From NCBI GenBank assembly GCA_005239795.1, contig SBBH01000106.1:1-7451 (forward strand): 7,451 nt of DNA. The letters are read 5' to 3'. Shown in pieces: positions 1-5,820 of this stretch. Below the pieces are notes generated by a model. The model was not told the DNA's origin. It searched no databases and was given only the letters and a program-made list of their open reading frames with translations. A program made the position numbers and the translations under genes. Each line of letters opens with the position of its first letter. The first letter of the stretch is position 1. Origin of the DNA: Planctomycetales bacterium (lineage in GTDB: Bacteria; Planctomycetota; SBBH01).

Positions 1-84
1 CCGGAGAACTACCGCGGCCTCATCCAGCTGGCTTGCGCCCTGCTGTGGTATCGGCGCGCCTGCAGATCAGGAGTTTTGGGATAG
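1..84 (+). CDS. IS5-family transposase, C-terminal fragment (cut by window edge)
   Basis: Frame 1 is open from the first base to a TAG at 82-84 and gives 27 residues that begin PENYRGLIQLACALLWYRR. A hydrophobic helix of the form N-Y-x-G-x-x-Q-L-A-x-A-L-x-W-x-R is typical of the extreme C-terminus of DDE transposases of the IS5 group, after the catalytic glutamate. The catalytic residues lie outside the window. The 15-base terminal repeat at 111-125 supports the call. With so short a fragment, another DDE family with a similar tail is possible. Confidence 0.65.
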   Translation, partial: PENYRGLIQLACALLWYRRACRSGVLG

Positions 85-110
85 TTTCTTACCGGTTTAT
101 CGGCTCCTCA

Positions 111-125
111 AACTGGGGATACTCG
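111..125 (+). repeat. IS terminal inverted repeat (right end)
   Basis: AACTGGGGATACTCG at 111-125 is the exact reverse complement of 7356-7370. The match stops at both edges: flanking bases differ on the chromosomal side and the inner bases diverge. It lies after a transposase stop here and before a putative transposase start there, so the two copies read as right and left ends of two elements in the same orientation. Confidence 0.7.
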
Positions 126-146
126 TGCTGAACAGTTGCGGAGAGT

Positions 147-174
147 TTGACATTCCAATAAAAATGTGTAATAT
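147..174 (+). promoter_or_regulatory. Probable sigma70-type promoter of vapBC
   Basis: A perfect -35 hexamer TTGACA (147-152) is followed, after 16 bases, by TAATAT (169-174), which matches 4 of 6 positions of the -10 consensus. Transcription would start near 181, giving a very short leader that still contains the AAAGGAGG ribosome binding site at 185-192, six bases before the GTG start. The promoter begins 21 bases inside the IS right end, so it belongs to the vapBC segment, not the IS. Confidence 0.6.
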
Positions 175-183
175 GCGTACGCA
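174..183. promoter_or_regulatory. vapB: Palindrome TGCGTACGCA, candidate VapBC operator
   Basis: A perfect 10-base palindrome runs from the last base of the -10 hexamer to the expected transcription start. VapBC-type loci usually repress themselves when the antitoxin binds palindromes at this position, so it is a natural autoregulatory operator candidate. Only the palindrome and its placement are seen; binding is inferred. With the toxin broken, repression would depend on the antitoxin alone. Confidence 0.4.
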
Positions 184-198
184 CAAAGGAGGCCTAAA

Positions 199-426
199 GT
201 GGCAAATCTTACCTTGGCTGTTTCGAAAGAGTTGCGGGAAAAAATGAAGAAGTTCCCGGAAATAAACTGGTCCGAAGTGGCTCGTAAGGCGATCGCGGAA
301 AAAACTCAAATCCTGGAGAAGATGGACCGTATTTTCTCTAAAAGCCGCCTGACGGCAGAAGAGGCGCTTCAAATCGGCAGGGAAATCAATAAGCGCGTTT
401 GGAAACGTCATAAGCTTTCTTCGTAA
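199..426 (+). CDS. vapB: VapB-family antitoxin
   Basis: This 75-residue basic protein begins MANLTLAVSKELREKMKKFP and continues EINWSEVARKAIAEK (residues 22-36). A short beta strand, then a helix with the N-W-S-E-V-A-R-K-A-I signature, is the ribbon-helix-helix N-terminus of a VapB subgroup common in archaea and some bacteria. The C-terminal part (about 40-75: LEKMDRIFSKSRLTAEEAL and beyond) would wrap and neutralise the PIN-domain toxin. The GTG start is set by AAAGGAGG six bases upstream and by family length. The stop overlaps the vapC start (TAATG), so the two genes are translationally coupled. The gene is clearly AT-richer than manA and the genes beyond 2467, which suggests horizontal acquisition. 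It looks intact although its partner is truncated. Confidence 0.85.
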   Translation: MANLTLAVSKELREKMKKFPEINWSEVARKAIAEKTQILEKMDRIFSKSRLTAEEALQIGREINKRVWKRHKLSS

Positions 427-548
427 TGCGACTCGTCGTTGATGCTAATGTCTTGGTAGCGCCCTCATTCAAATCCTCCGTTACACGAGATCTGATCCCA
501 GACGATCGGTTGATACTCATAGCTCCTGAACATTTGTCACTTTTCTAA
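426..548 (+). pseudogene. vapC: Truncated VapC toxin (PIN-domain ribonuclease), 40-codon remnant
   Basis: The ATG at 426-428 overlaps the vapB stop, the usual vapBC arrangement. Only 40 residues follow, starting MRLVVDANVLVAPSFKSSVT. The V-V-D-A-N-V-L-V strand carries the first conserved PIN aspartate (residue 6), and residues 29-36 (LILIAPEH) match the next strand region. A complete VapC is about 125-145 residues with further acidic residues binding the metal at the RNase site; all of those are missing. Family-like sequence stops after APEHL and the frame ends in SLF plus TAA. That TAA shares bases with the manA stop, so the rest of vapC was lost in a rearrangement that joined it to the end of manA. 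No active RNase is expected. Confidence 0.85.
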
Positions 549-1516
549 CCCGCGGGTTGGGCTGACAAGAGCGTCGCCGGTCCCTGCGGCTTGACCGCGA
601 ACGCCCTGCACGTCTTGGGGACTAAAAACCAGTCTCCCGGGAAAAAAGCGAGCGTCTGGCCGGCGCCCGTCACGGTGCCTCGGCCGGAAAGAACCCCCAG
701 ACAAAGGGCATTTCCTCCCAGCGTCGTCGAGAAGGGGAACGTCAGCCCCAACCGCTCAAGCGAAAATTCGTCGCAGGCGACAATCGAGATGATCCGGGCG
801 CCGGGGAGCTCTTTTTGCCGGCCTTGAGGGAGTTTCCCCGCGCGGGGATCGTTCCTCACGGAGGCGAGCCCTTCCGCCAGATGCAGGGGGCGAGGCTTCC
901 CGTCAGGGCCGGCGCGGCCCCAGTCCGAGAGGCGCCAGGTCGTGTCGGAGTTCTGCTGGATCTCGGCCAGAACGATCCCCGGCCCGATCGCATGAACCGT
1001 CCCGGCGGGGACGAACACCGCGTCCCCCGCGGCGACGGGACGTTTGGCGAGGACCGTCTCGGGGCGCCCCGCGGCGAGCGCCGATTCGAGATCCTGGGGG
1101 GTCTTTCCGGCTGAGAGTCCCAGGTAGAGAAAGGCGCCGGGCGCGGCCTCCAGGATCACCCAGCACTCGGTCTTGGGCTCGGCCGAGAGCTTTTCGGCGG
1201 CCGCGGCATCCGGATGGACCTGCAGGGAGAGCCAGTCGGCTGCATCGATGAATTTTACAAGGAGCGGAAAGCGCCCGGGGGGATTCTTCCCGCCGACGAA
1301 CGCCCCCGGCTCGGCGTGGTAAATCTCCGTCAATGTTTTTCCGGCCAGGGGCCCTTCCGCGACGACGGACGCCCCCTCGGGGCGGTCCGCGATCTCCCAG
1401 GTCTCGCCGATTTTCGCCTTCGACGGACAGGGTTTTCCGAAGAGGCGCGCGAGCGCCTCCCCGCCCCAGGGCATGGGGCGAACGAACGGCCTGAATTTCA
1501 GGATCCCGGGCAACAC
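545..1516 (-). CDS. manA: Mannose-6-phosphate isomerase, class I (short cupin type)
   Basis: ManA interconverts fructose-6-phosphate and mannose-6-phosphate, the entry to mannose-1-phosphate and GDP-mannose for surface glycans. Family marks are clear: PMPWGGEAL near the N-terminus, GETWEIADRP, LQVHPD (Gln and His zinc ligands), KTECWVIL (Glu ligand) and VPAGTVHAIGPGIVLAEIQQ (His ligand and catalytic region), ending in a second cupin half. Counted from the ATG at 1576 the ligands are Q119, H121, E137 and H195. I prefer the GTG at 1516 (323 residues) because homologues begin a few residues before KFRPF and the 20 extra residues look like no family member. A TTG at 1513 is also possible. No Shine-Dalgarno precedes the GTG; a -10-like TACCGT lies six bases upstream. 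The stop overlaps the vapC remnant stop. Confidence 0.9.
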   Translation of the reverse strand: MLPGILKFRPFVRPMPWGGEALARLFGKPCPSKAKIGETWEIADRPEGASVVAEGPLAGKTLTEIYHAEPGAFVGGKNPPGRFPLLVKFIDAADWLSLQVHPDAAAAEKLSAEPKTECWVILEAAPGAFLYLGLSAGKTPQDLESALAAGRPETVLAKRPVAAGDAVFVPAGTVHAIGPGIVLAEIQQNSDTTWRLSDWGRAGPDGKPRPLHLAEGLASVRNDPRAGKLPQGRQKELPGARIISIVACDEFSLERLGLTFPFSTTLGGNALCLGVLSGRGTVTGAGQTLAFFPGDWFLVPKTCRAFAVKPQGPATLLSAQPAG

Positions 1517-1598
1517 GGCTCTACGGTATCCCGGCGGGCGAGTTTCGAAAAGTGCCCAGGCGAGGACCCATCCCATTCAAATTTTTCTTCAAAGATTT

Positions 1599-1616
1599 AG
1601 CCAAAGCGATTCGGCT
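1599..1616. repeat. Small inverted repeat upstream of manA
   Basis: AGCCAAA (1599-1605) and TTCGGCT (1610-1616) pair at 6 of 7 positions around a four-base loop. The hairpin lies in the 180 bases between higA and manA, just upstream of the alternative manA ATG. There is no U-tract beside it on either strand, so I do not call a terminator. It may be chance. Apart from a run of seven T at 1692-1698 overlapping the higA stop, I see nothing else in 1577-1696. Confidence 0.2.
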
Positions 1617-1696
1617 CTCCTGAATTGCGCGGCGATCGAATCGATCTAGATCAGTGTGGATGGAGTCTGCTGGTGTTGACAGAGCCGTCCGTTTTT

Positions 1697-2002
1697 TTAT
1701 GCAGGGATGCGTTCCTTGACCTTGACCGCGAGTTTCAGGCCCAATCCTTCCAGGAGCGCGGCCAGGCTCGAAAGTTCAGGGTTGCCACGTTTGGAAAGCA
1801 TCCGGTACATGCTCTCCCTGTTGAGCCGTGTTACCTTGGCGAGGCGAGTCATACCATTGGCTTCTGCCACGTCGCGGAGCGCCATCAGGAAGGCTTCCTG
1901 TGAACCCTCCTCGATGGCGGCGTTGAGATAGGCAGCCGCCTCTTCGGGATGGCGGAGGTCCTCCATGAGCCCCTCTTTGTAGCTTGCCGAGGTCCTTTTC
2001 AT
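1697..2002 (-). CDS. higA: HigA-type antitoxin (HI1420 / XRE-like helix-turn-helix)
   Basis: This 101-residue protein begins MKRTSASYKEGLMEDLRHP and continues with EEAAAYLNAAIEEG and EAFLMALRDVAEANG, the signature of the addiction-module antidote family typified by H. influenzae HI1420. The helix-turn-helix follows at about residues 49-75 (GMTRLAKVTRLNRESMYRML), and GNPELSSLAALLEGLGLKL closes the domain. It would bind the toxin and repress its own promoter. The ATG at 2002 is chosen over one nine codons upstream because it has AAGGAGG five bases before it and because the true toxin frame ends across it (ATGA). The antitoxin looks complete although the toxin gene upstream has lost frame. Confidence 0.88.
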   Translation of the reverse strand: MKRTSASYKEGLMEDLRHPEEAAAYLNAAIEEGSQEAFLMALRDVAEANGMTRLAKVTRLNRESMYRMLSKRGNPELSSLAALLEGLGLKLAVKVKERIPA

Positions 2003-2333
2003 ATCTGCCTCCTTCGGTAATCCTCCCAATATTCCTTAGCCGTCCTGATGTCCCTATTCTGGCTCTTTTTCATTCCGCCACAGAGAGAAGAACGATATAC
2101 GGCCCGCTTCTTGCCAAATACACCCGATAGCCAGGTCCGAAGGAAAGGCGTAACTCATGGACGCCGTCTCCGACGGATCTGCCATCCCCGAAGTTCCCCA
2201 TCCTGACGCGGTTGAGCCGGATGCGTATTCTCGCCCTCGCTTTCACGTCTGCCAGGGAATGGAGCCATCCCCGGAAGGGGTTCTTTCCTTCAGCCGTGAC
2301 GTATTCTCTGATCTCATGCTCCCGCACCTCCAC
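1999..2333 (-). pseudogene. higB: Frameshifted HigB/RelE-like toxin (HI1419 / Gp49 type)
   Basis: The first frame, from a GTG at 2333, gives 87 residues with the toxin family pattern: EIREYVTAEGKNPFRGWL, RIRIRLNRVRMGNFGD, VGDGVHELRLSFGPGYRVYL and YIVLL, then SVAE and a premature TGA at 2070-2072. The missing C-terminus lies in another frame from about 2085 to the TGA at 1999-2001: LCGGMKKSQNRDIRTAKEYW and then EDYRRRQI. Family members read VLLLCGG without a break at this point. The span is 335 bases; one added base would give 336 bases, a 111-residue protein and a stop overlapping the higA start as ATGA. The break falls in the CT-rich tract at 2081-2090. The last 24 or so residues, usually needed for RelE-fold activity, are lost. 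A sequencing or assembly error is the main alternative. Confidence 0.85.
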
Positions 2334-2339
2334 TGATGA

Positions 2340-2368
2340 AATGTAGCCTATAAGCTACGATTAGTCAA
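2340..2368 (-). promoter_or_regulatory. Probable promoter of the higBA operon
   Basis: On the minus strand TTGACT (2363-2368, 5 of 6 consensus) is followed after 17 bases by TACATT (2340-2345, 4 of 6 consensus). Only six bases separate the -10 from the GTG at 2333, so the transcript would start at or next to the start codon, and no Shine-Dalgarno precedes that codon. The palindrome at 2343-2358 covers the -10 and the spacer. Confidence 0.55.
2343..2358. promoter_or_regulatory. Near-perfect 16-base palindrome, candidate HigA operator
   Basis: Read on the minus strand the sequence is GTAGCTTATAGGCTAC, two 8-base halves matching at 7 of 8 positions. It overlaps the -10 and spacer of the higBA promoter, where a toxin-antitoxin repressor would bind. 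Helix-turn-helix antitoxins of this family commonly repress their own operon through such sites. Binding is inferred from position and symmetry only. Confidence 0.5.
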
Positions 2369-2382
2369 GCGCGGATTCCCCC

Positions 2383-2407
2383 ACCTTCAGGACGAAAATC
2401 CGAAGGT
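2383..2407. repeat. Inverted repeat between the glycan operon and higBA
   Basis: ACCTTC (2383-2388) pairs with GAAGGT (2402-2407). Inside it GGA (2390-2392) pairs with TCC (2399-2401), leaving one bulged A and a CGAAAA loop. It lies 60 bases past the stop of the ligase-like gene and 15 bases upstream of the higBA -35. A 3' end signal for the glycan operon is possible, but no U-tract follows on the minus strand, so an intrinsic terminator is not supported. A second, weaker stem (CCGCT/AGCGG) lies near 2421-2438. Confidence 0.3.
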
Positions 2408-2466
2408 CATTCGTTACGCCGCTGCCTCGCAAGCGGTTCTAAAAGCGTCCAGCCAGCGCCGCCTCT

Positions 2467-4650
2467 TTATTGCTTGAGGCGTTCCTGGATCAGGCGTCTC
2501 TGGGGCTCGTCGAGTTTGTGCTGGGGATCGGGGATCATTGCGTCGAGCGCGAGCGCCTCGCCGAAAAGACGCCCGGCGCGCCGGGCCAGATCCTGGGCCG
2601 CCGCGGGCTCGGGAAGCTCCTCCGCCTGGGCATAGGCAGCCAGCAACTCAGGCGTCAGGCGGATCGCCTCGAACCGACGCGCCAGTTCCAAGCGGGGCCT
2701 CGGCCAACGGGGAAGAAGCTCCGCCGCTTCCCCCAGGCGTCGCGTGGCCTCGAGAATCAGCGCCGGCGTGTCGTCCCCCTTGACAAGAAAACTCATCTCG
2801 AGGAGAGGCTGGCCGTTCGTGGGGCGCCGGCGGGCGACACGGCGCCATGCGTCCAGGGCCTGTGCGCGGTCCTCCTCGCGACGGTCTTGGCGCCAGAGAT
2901 TTCCGTAGAGGAACCCCTGCCGGGCCGCCAGTTCCGTGTTCCAGGGAGTGGCACAGAGGGCGCGGCGGAGATATTTTTCGGCGAGCTCGCGCCGTTCGTC
3001 GGGGCCGGCCCCCTTTTCGTACTGCTCCAGGAGCGCCAGGGCTTGCGCCGCCTCGATCCGGCGCGAGGGGAGCGCGTACAAGAGGAAAAATCCCGCCGCC
3101 GCGACGCTCCCCACAAGGGCGATACGTCCCGCCCCGCTTAAGGGAACGGGGCGGCTCTTTTCTTCAGGGGAGTTGACAGCCGCAAGGATCCCCGCGAAAG
3201 CGAGAAAAGAACCTGAAAATCCCTGAACTTGAAGTCCGAAATCTCCCAGGAGGTGGACCGATCCGGCCGCGACTCCCGCCGCAAGCCCGGCCCGGGTCCC
3301 TTGGCCCCAGGGGAGGGTTCCCGAGCCCGGCCCCAGGGTCCAGAGGGCCAGGCACGCGACAGCCGCCGTCGCCGCCAGGATCATTTCGGCCTCCAAGTAC
3401 CCGGTCCGCGGGTAGAGTTTCCCGAGGCTGGCGACGAGCCATCCGCCGGCGATAACCGCTGCTCCCCATGCGAAGGGAAACCCCGGTTTTTCGGTGGGAA
3501 GCGTTTCCGGCGCGGTTCGGGCGGAGATTCGAAAACGAGAAACTTCGACCATGAACCAGGTAAAGGTCGCTGCGAGGAGGAGCCCCCCCTCGGCGGCCAG
3601 TTCCAGAAGCGCGTTGTGGGCGAATCGCACATCCCCGCCGCCTGGGATGCGGTAGAGATCGTAAAAAAGATGTGCGGACCCGGCCCCGATGCCAAAAAAC
3701 AAATGATCCCAGATCATCCGGAGCGTCCCGGCCCAATACCCCAGCCTCACGTCGACGGAGGGGTGGCGCCATCCCAGGGCGTAGGCGAGCGCCACCCCCC
3801 CGGCGGCCGCCGCCAGGCACTTCCAGGGGAGCAGGGGGCTGGCGCCTCCCGCGCGTAAAACAAGGAAGAGGGCGCCGAACGCCGCGGCGACCCATCCCCC
3901 TTGGGAGCCGGTGCGGACAAGGCACACAAGGGCCGCCGCGGCGAGCGACCCGAGGAGGCCCCGGAGCGCGCCGCGGTTTTTTTCGCGCCCCAGGTCCCAG
4001 AGGATGCCGGCGACGATCGGCAGGAGCATCGCCAGGTATCCCGCGAAGGTGTTCGAGTAGAAAGGGAAAAACGTCCCGAACACTTCGTCAGTTGCGAGCC
4101 GGCTGTCGCGCATGGAAATCTTCCAGTCCGGTTCCACAAAGGGGGCGTTGGTCGTCGCCTCCTCGGCGATCTCTTGGCGCGTCTCGGCGCGCATGAGCGC
4201 AAGCCCGCCCCCCGCCTGGAAGATGCCGACCGCGACGGCCGCGGCTCCCCCCGCGAGCGCGAGCCACAGGGCGCGGGCGGCCACAGCCCGGCCCTGTTGC
4301 AGGAACCATGCGGCCAGGGCGAGCGCCCCGCCCAGGTCTGCCAGACGCGCCAGGGAGAACGATTTGTCCGCCGGATGGAGCGCCCCGATCCCGAGAGCGG
4401 CCAACACGGCCGCTGCGGGAAGGAGAGAGCGCGGCCTCTTCCCGGAGAATTCCCCAGTGAGGGCCGCACCGAGGAAGCTCAAAAAAAGCGGCGCCCAGGA
4501 GGCGCTGGCCAGAAGCAGATTCGCCGCCTCGGCATCCAGGCCTGTCAGGGGGCCCGTGACCAGGGGGCGCATGAACAGGAAGAAGGCGGCGGCGGACCAT
4601 TCGAGCCCCCGAATGAGTCTTTCAAGCGGCGACGCGGTGGCGCTCGTCAT
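2467..4650 (-). CDS. O-antigen ligase/polymerase-like membrane protein with TPR-like C-terminal tail
   Basis: The protein has 727 residues. About residues 16-530 are a multi-spanning membrane part with many hydrophobic segments, followed by a soluble, helical, Arg/Glu-rich tail of about 200 residues. Wzy_C/WaaL superfamily marks are YSNTFAGYLAMLLP (198-211), RTGSQGGW (246-253) and FGIGAGSAHLFYDLYR (319-334) leading into FAHNALLELAAEGG (343-356); the H-N pair in the last resembles the conserved site of the large periplasmic loop. The tail (about 531-727) has paired helices such as AEKYLRRALCATPWNTELA, consistent with degenerate TPRs, as in many bacterial O-antigen-ligase-like proteins. It would polymerise or transfer lipid-linked glycan outside the inner membrane. 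The ATG at 4650 overlaps the stop of the WecA-like gene (ATGA). The same frame is open to 5271, but that stretch is antisense-free shadow of the upstream gene. Ligase and polymerase cannot be told apart by sequence. Confidence 0.8.
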   Translation of the reverse strand: MTSATASPLERLIRGLEWSAAAFFLFMRPLVTGPLTGLDAEAANLLLASASWAPLFLSFLGAALTGEFSGKRPRSLLPAAAVLAALGIGALHPADKSFSLARLADLGGALALAAWFLQQGRAVAARALWLALAGGAAAVAVGIFQAGGGLALMRAETRQEIAEEATTNAPFVEPDWKISMRDSRLATDEVFGTFFPFYSNTFAGYLAMLLPIVAGILWDLGREKNRGALRGLLGSLAAAALVCLVRTGSQGGWVAAAFGALFLVLRAGGASPLLPWKCLAAAAGGVALAYALGWRHPSVDVRLGYWAGTLRMIWDHLFFGIGAGSAHLFYDLYRIPGGGDVRFAHNALLELAAEGGLLLAATFTWFMVEVSRFRISARTAPETLPTEKPGFPFAWGAAVIAGGWLVASLGKLYPRTGYLEAEMILAATAAVACLALWTLGPGSGTLPWGQGTRAGLAAGVAAGSVHLLGDFGLQVQGFSGSFLAFAGILAAVNSPEEKSRPVPLSGAGRIALVGSVAAAGFFLLYALPSRRIEAAQALALLEQYEKGAGPDERRELAEKYLRRALCATPWNTELAARQGFLYGNLWRQDRREEDRAQALDAWRRVARRRPTNGQPLLEMSFLVKGDDTPALILEATRRLGEAAELLPRWPRPRLELARRFEAIRLTPELLAAYAQAEELPEPAAAQDLARRAGRLFGEALALDAMIPDPQHKLDEPQRRLIQERLKQ

Positions 4651-5771
4651 CGCGGCGGATGATCCGGAGGGGCCCTGCGGCGTCCCGCGCGCTCGAGGAG
4701 CCAGACGACCGCGAGGATCCCGGCGGCCTGCAGGAGCGCCAGCGCCGAGGCCACCGGCGGGAGGACGTAGAGGAGCGTCGCGGTCGTTCCGATTGCGAGC
4801 GTCAGGGCCGACACCACGCCCAGGACCTGCCGGGGCGAGAGCCCCAGCGCGAGAAGCCGGTGCGAGAAATGATTCCGGTCGCCGACGGTCAAGGGAGCGC
4901 CGGAGCGCCAGCGGATCCAGAGAACCGTCGTCATGTCGAAGAGCGGCACCGCGAGCACCAGGAAGGGGGCTGCCAGGACCCAGGGGGATTCCCGCGACTC
5001 GTAGAACGTGAAGAGGACCGTGAGCGACGCGGTCAAGAAGCCTACGAGAAGGCTTCCAGCGTCCCCGAGAAACAGCCGCGCCGGAGGCCAGTTCATCGGC
5101 AGAAATCCGAGGAGCGCCCCAGCCAGCGCCGCGAAGAGCGCCGCCACCAAGAGTTGGCCCGTTTGGAGCCCCAGGACCATGAAGAGAAGGCTTGTCGAAA
5201 GGCCCGTCGCCGCGCAGAGGCCGTCCATGTTGTCGATGAAGTTGAAGGCGTTCGTGACCGTCACGATCCACACGACGGTGAGGAGAAACCAGAGGAAGGG
5301 GACCGGCGTGAAGAGGGTGATCCGGAACGGATCCGGGCCGAAAAAAAGATAGAGGGCCGACGCGGCAAGCGCTTCCACCGCGAGCTTCGGCCCGGGCGTG
5401 AGGCCTCGCGCGTCGTCGACGAGCCCCGCGAGCCAGACCGCCCCGGCGCAGGCCAAAAGAAGCGCCAGCGCCGGAAGGCGCGCCGCGGCGCCGGAGGCCA
5501 GGGCCGCGAGCAGTTGGGCTTCCGCCGGGGGGAAGATTCTAGCCGCGAGGTCTGGGAAAAACCGCGCCGAGCCGAGCCCCAAAAAGACCGCCGCCAGGAT
5601 CGCGATCCAAAGACTGATCCCTCCCCCGAGCGGGATCGGTTCGCCGTGCACTTTGCGCCCCCCGGGGAGGTCCAAAAACCTTTTTCTCAGGGCCAGCCGC
5701 CGGACAATCGCGCAGGCGGCGCGCGAGATCGCATAGGACGCCGCCAGAAGCGCCGCCAGGCTCCAGGGCAT
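4647..5771 (-). CDS. wecA: WecA/TagO-family polyprenyl-phosphate N-acetylhexosamine-1-phosphate transferase
   Basis: This 374-residue integral membrane enzyme would move a sugar-1-phosphate, usually GlcNAc-1-P from UDP-GlcNAc, onto undecaprenyl phosphate, the first step of a lipid-linked glycan. Motifs in order: DLPGGRKVHGEPIPLGGG (34-51), LVDDARGL with the Mg-binding Asp pair at 119-120, NAFNFIDNMDGL (174-185), FLGDAGSLLVGF (234-245) and the cytosolic loop GDRNHFSHRLLALG (297-310). Each is a hallmark of the MraY/WecA superfamily; RKVH and the H-x-x-H-R-L form of the loop favour WecA/TagO over MraY. About ten hydrophobic segments span the length. The usual second H of HLHHRL-type loops is kept as HFSHRL. 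It follows ptsN after 49 bases and overlaps the ligase-like gene. No Shine-Dalgarno precedes the ATG; the leader is nearly pure pyrimidine. The sugar substrate cannot be read from sequence. Confidence 0.9.
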   Translation of the reverse strand: MPWSLAALLAASYAISRAACAIVRRLALRKRFLDLPGGRKVHGEPIPLGGGISLWIAILAAVFLGLGSARFFPDLAARIFPPAEAQLLAALASGAAARLPALALLLACAGAVWLAGLVDDARGLTPGPKLAVEALAASALYLFFGPDPFRITLFTPVPFLWFLLTVVWIVTVTNAFNFIDNMDGLCAATGLSTSLLFMVLGLQTGQLLVAALFAALAGALLGFLPMNWPPARLFLGDAGSLLVGFLTASLTVLFTFYESRESPWVLAAPFLVLAVPLFDMTTVLWIRWRSGAPLTVGDRNHFSHRLLALGLSPRQVLGVVSALTLAIGTTATLLYVLPPVASALALLQAAGILAVVWLLERAGRRRAPPDHPPR

Positions 5772-5772
5772 A

Positions 5773-5819
5773 GGGGGGGAGGATACGGCGACGGGGGGAA
5801 GGGGAGAAGGGGGACAGGG
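5773..5819 (+). other. G-rich tract with G-quadruplex motif (C-rich in the mRNA)
   Basis: The plus strand carries G-runs at 5793-5798 (six), 5801-5804 (four), 5809-5813 (five) and 5817-5819 (three) with loops of 2, 4 and 3 bases, which fits the G3+N1-7 quadruplex pattern. A further run of seven G lies at 5773-5779. This fills nearly the whole 49-base gap between the ptsN stop and the wecA start. The plus strand is the template for these genes; their mRNA is correspondingly C-rich and G-poor, like a Rho loading site. Either structure could reduce read-through into the glycan genes. Confidence 0.6.
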
Positions 5820-5820
5820 A

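Larger units (their letters stand above)
1..125 (+). mobile_element. Right-hand end of an IS5-family insertion sequence (partial)
   Basis: This piece holds the last codons of a transposase (stop at 82-84), a 26-base non-coding stretch and then a 15-base end sequence at 111-125. That end sequence recurs exactly, in inverted orientation, at 7356-7370. A transposase stop about 40 bases from an inverted terminal repeat is the normal layout of an IS right end. The family call rests on the transposase tail alone. The rest of the element lies to the left of the window, so target duplications cannot be checked. Confidence 0.65.

Noticed and set aside
97..411. Minus-strand 104-codon frame opposite vapB
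   Set aside because: It is antisense to a recognisable antitoxin and runs across the IS end; the product has no known pattern.
1517..1576. ATG start for manA at 1576 (20 extra residues)
   Set aside because: The extra residues do not resemble the family N-terminus, which begins a few residues before KFRPF. It remains possible, since a weak GAAGA lies about 14 bases upstream of that ATG.
1599..1616. Intrinsic terminator between higA and manA
   Set aside because: The stem is short with a mismatch and no U-tract follows on either strand.
4651..5271. N-terminal extension of the ligase-like gene by 207 codons
   Set aside because: The extension lies within the coding region of the WecA-like gene in another frame, has Arg/Gly/Pro-rich shadow composition and no membrane segments. 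The ATG at 4650, overlapping the wecA stop, is the natural start.
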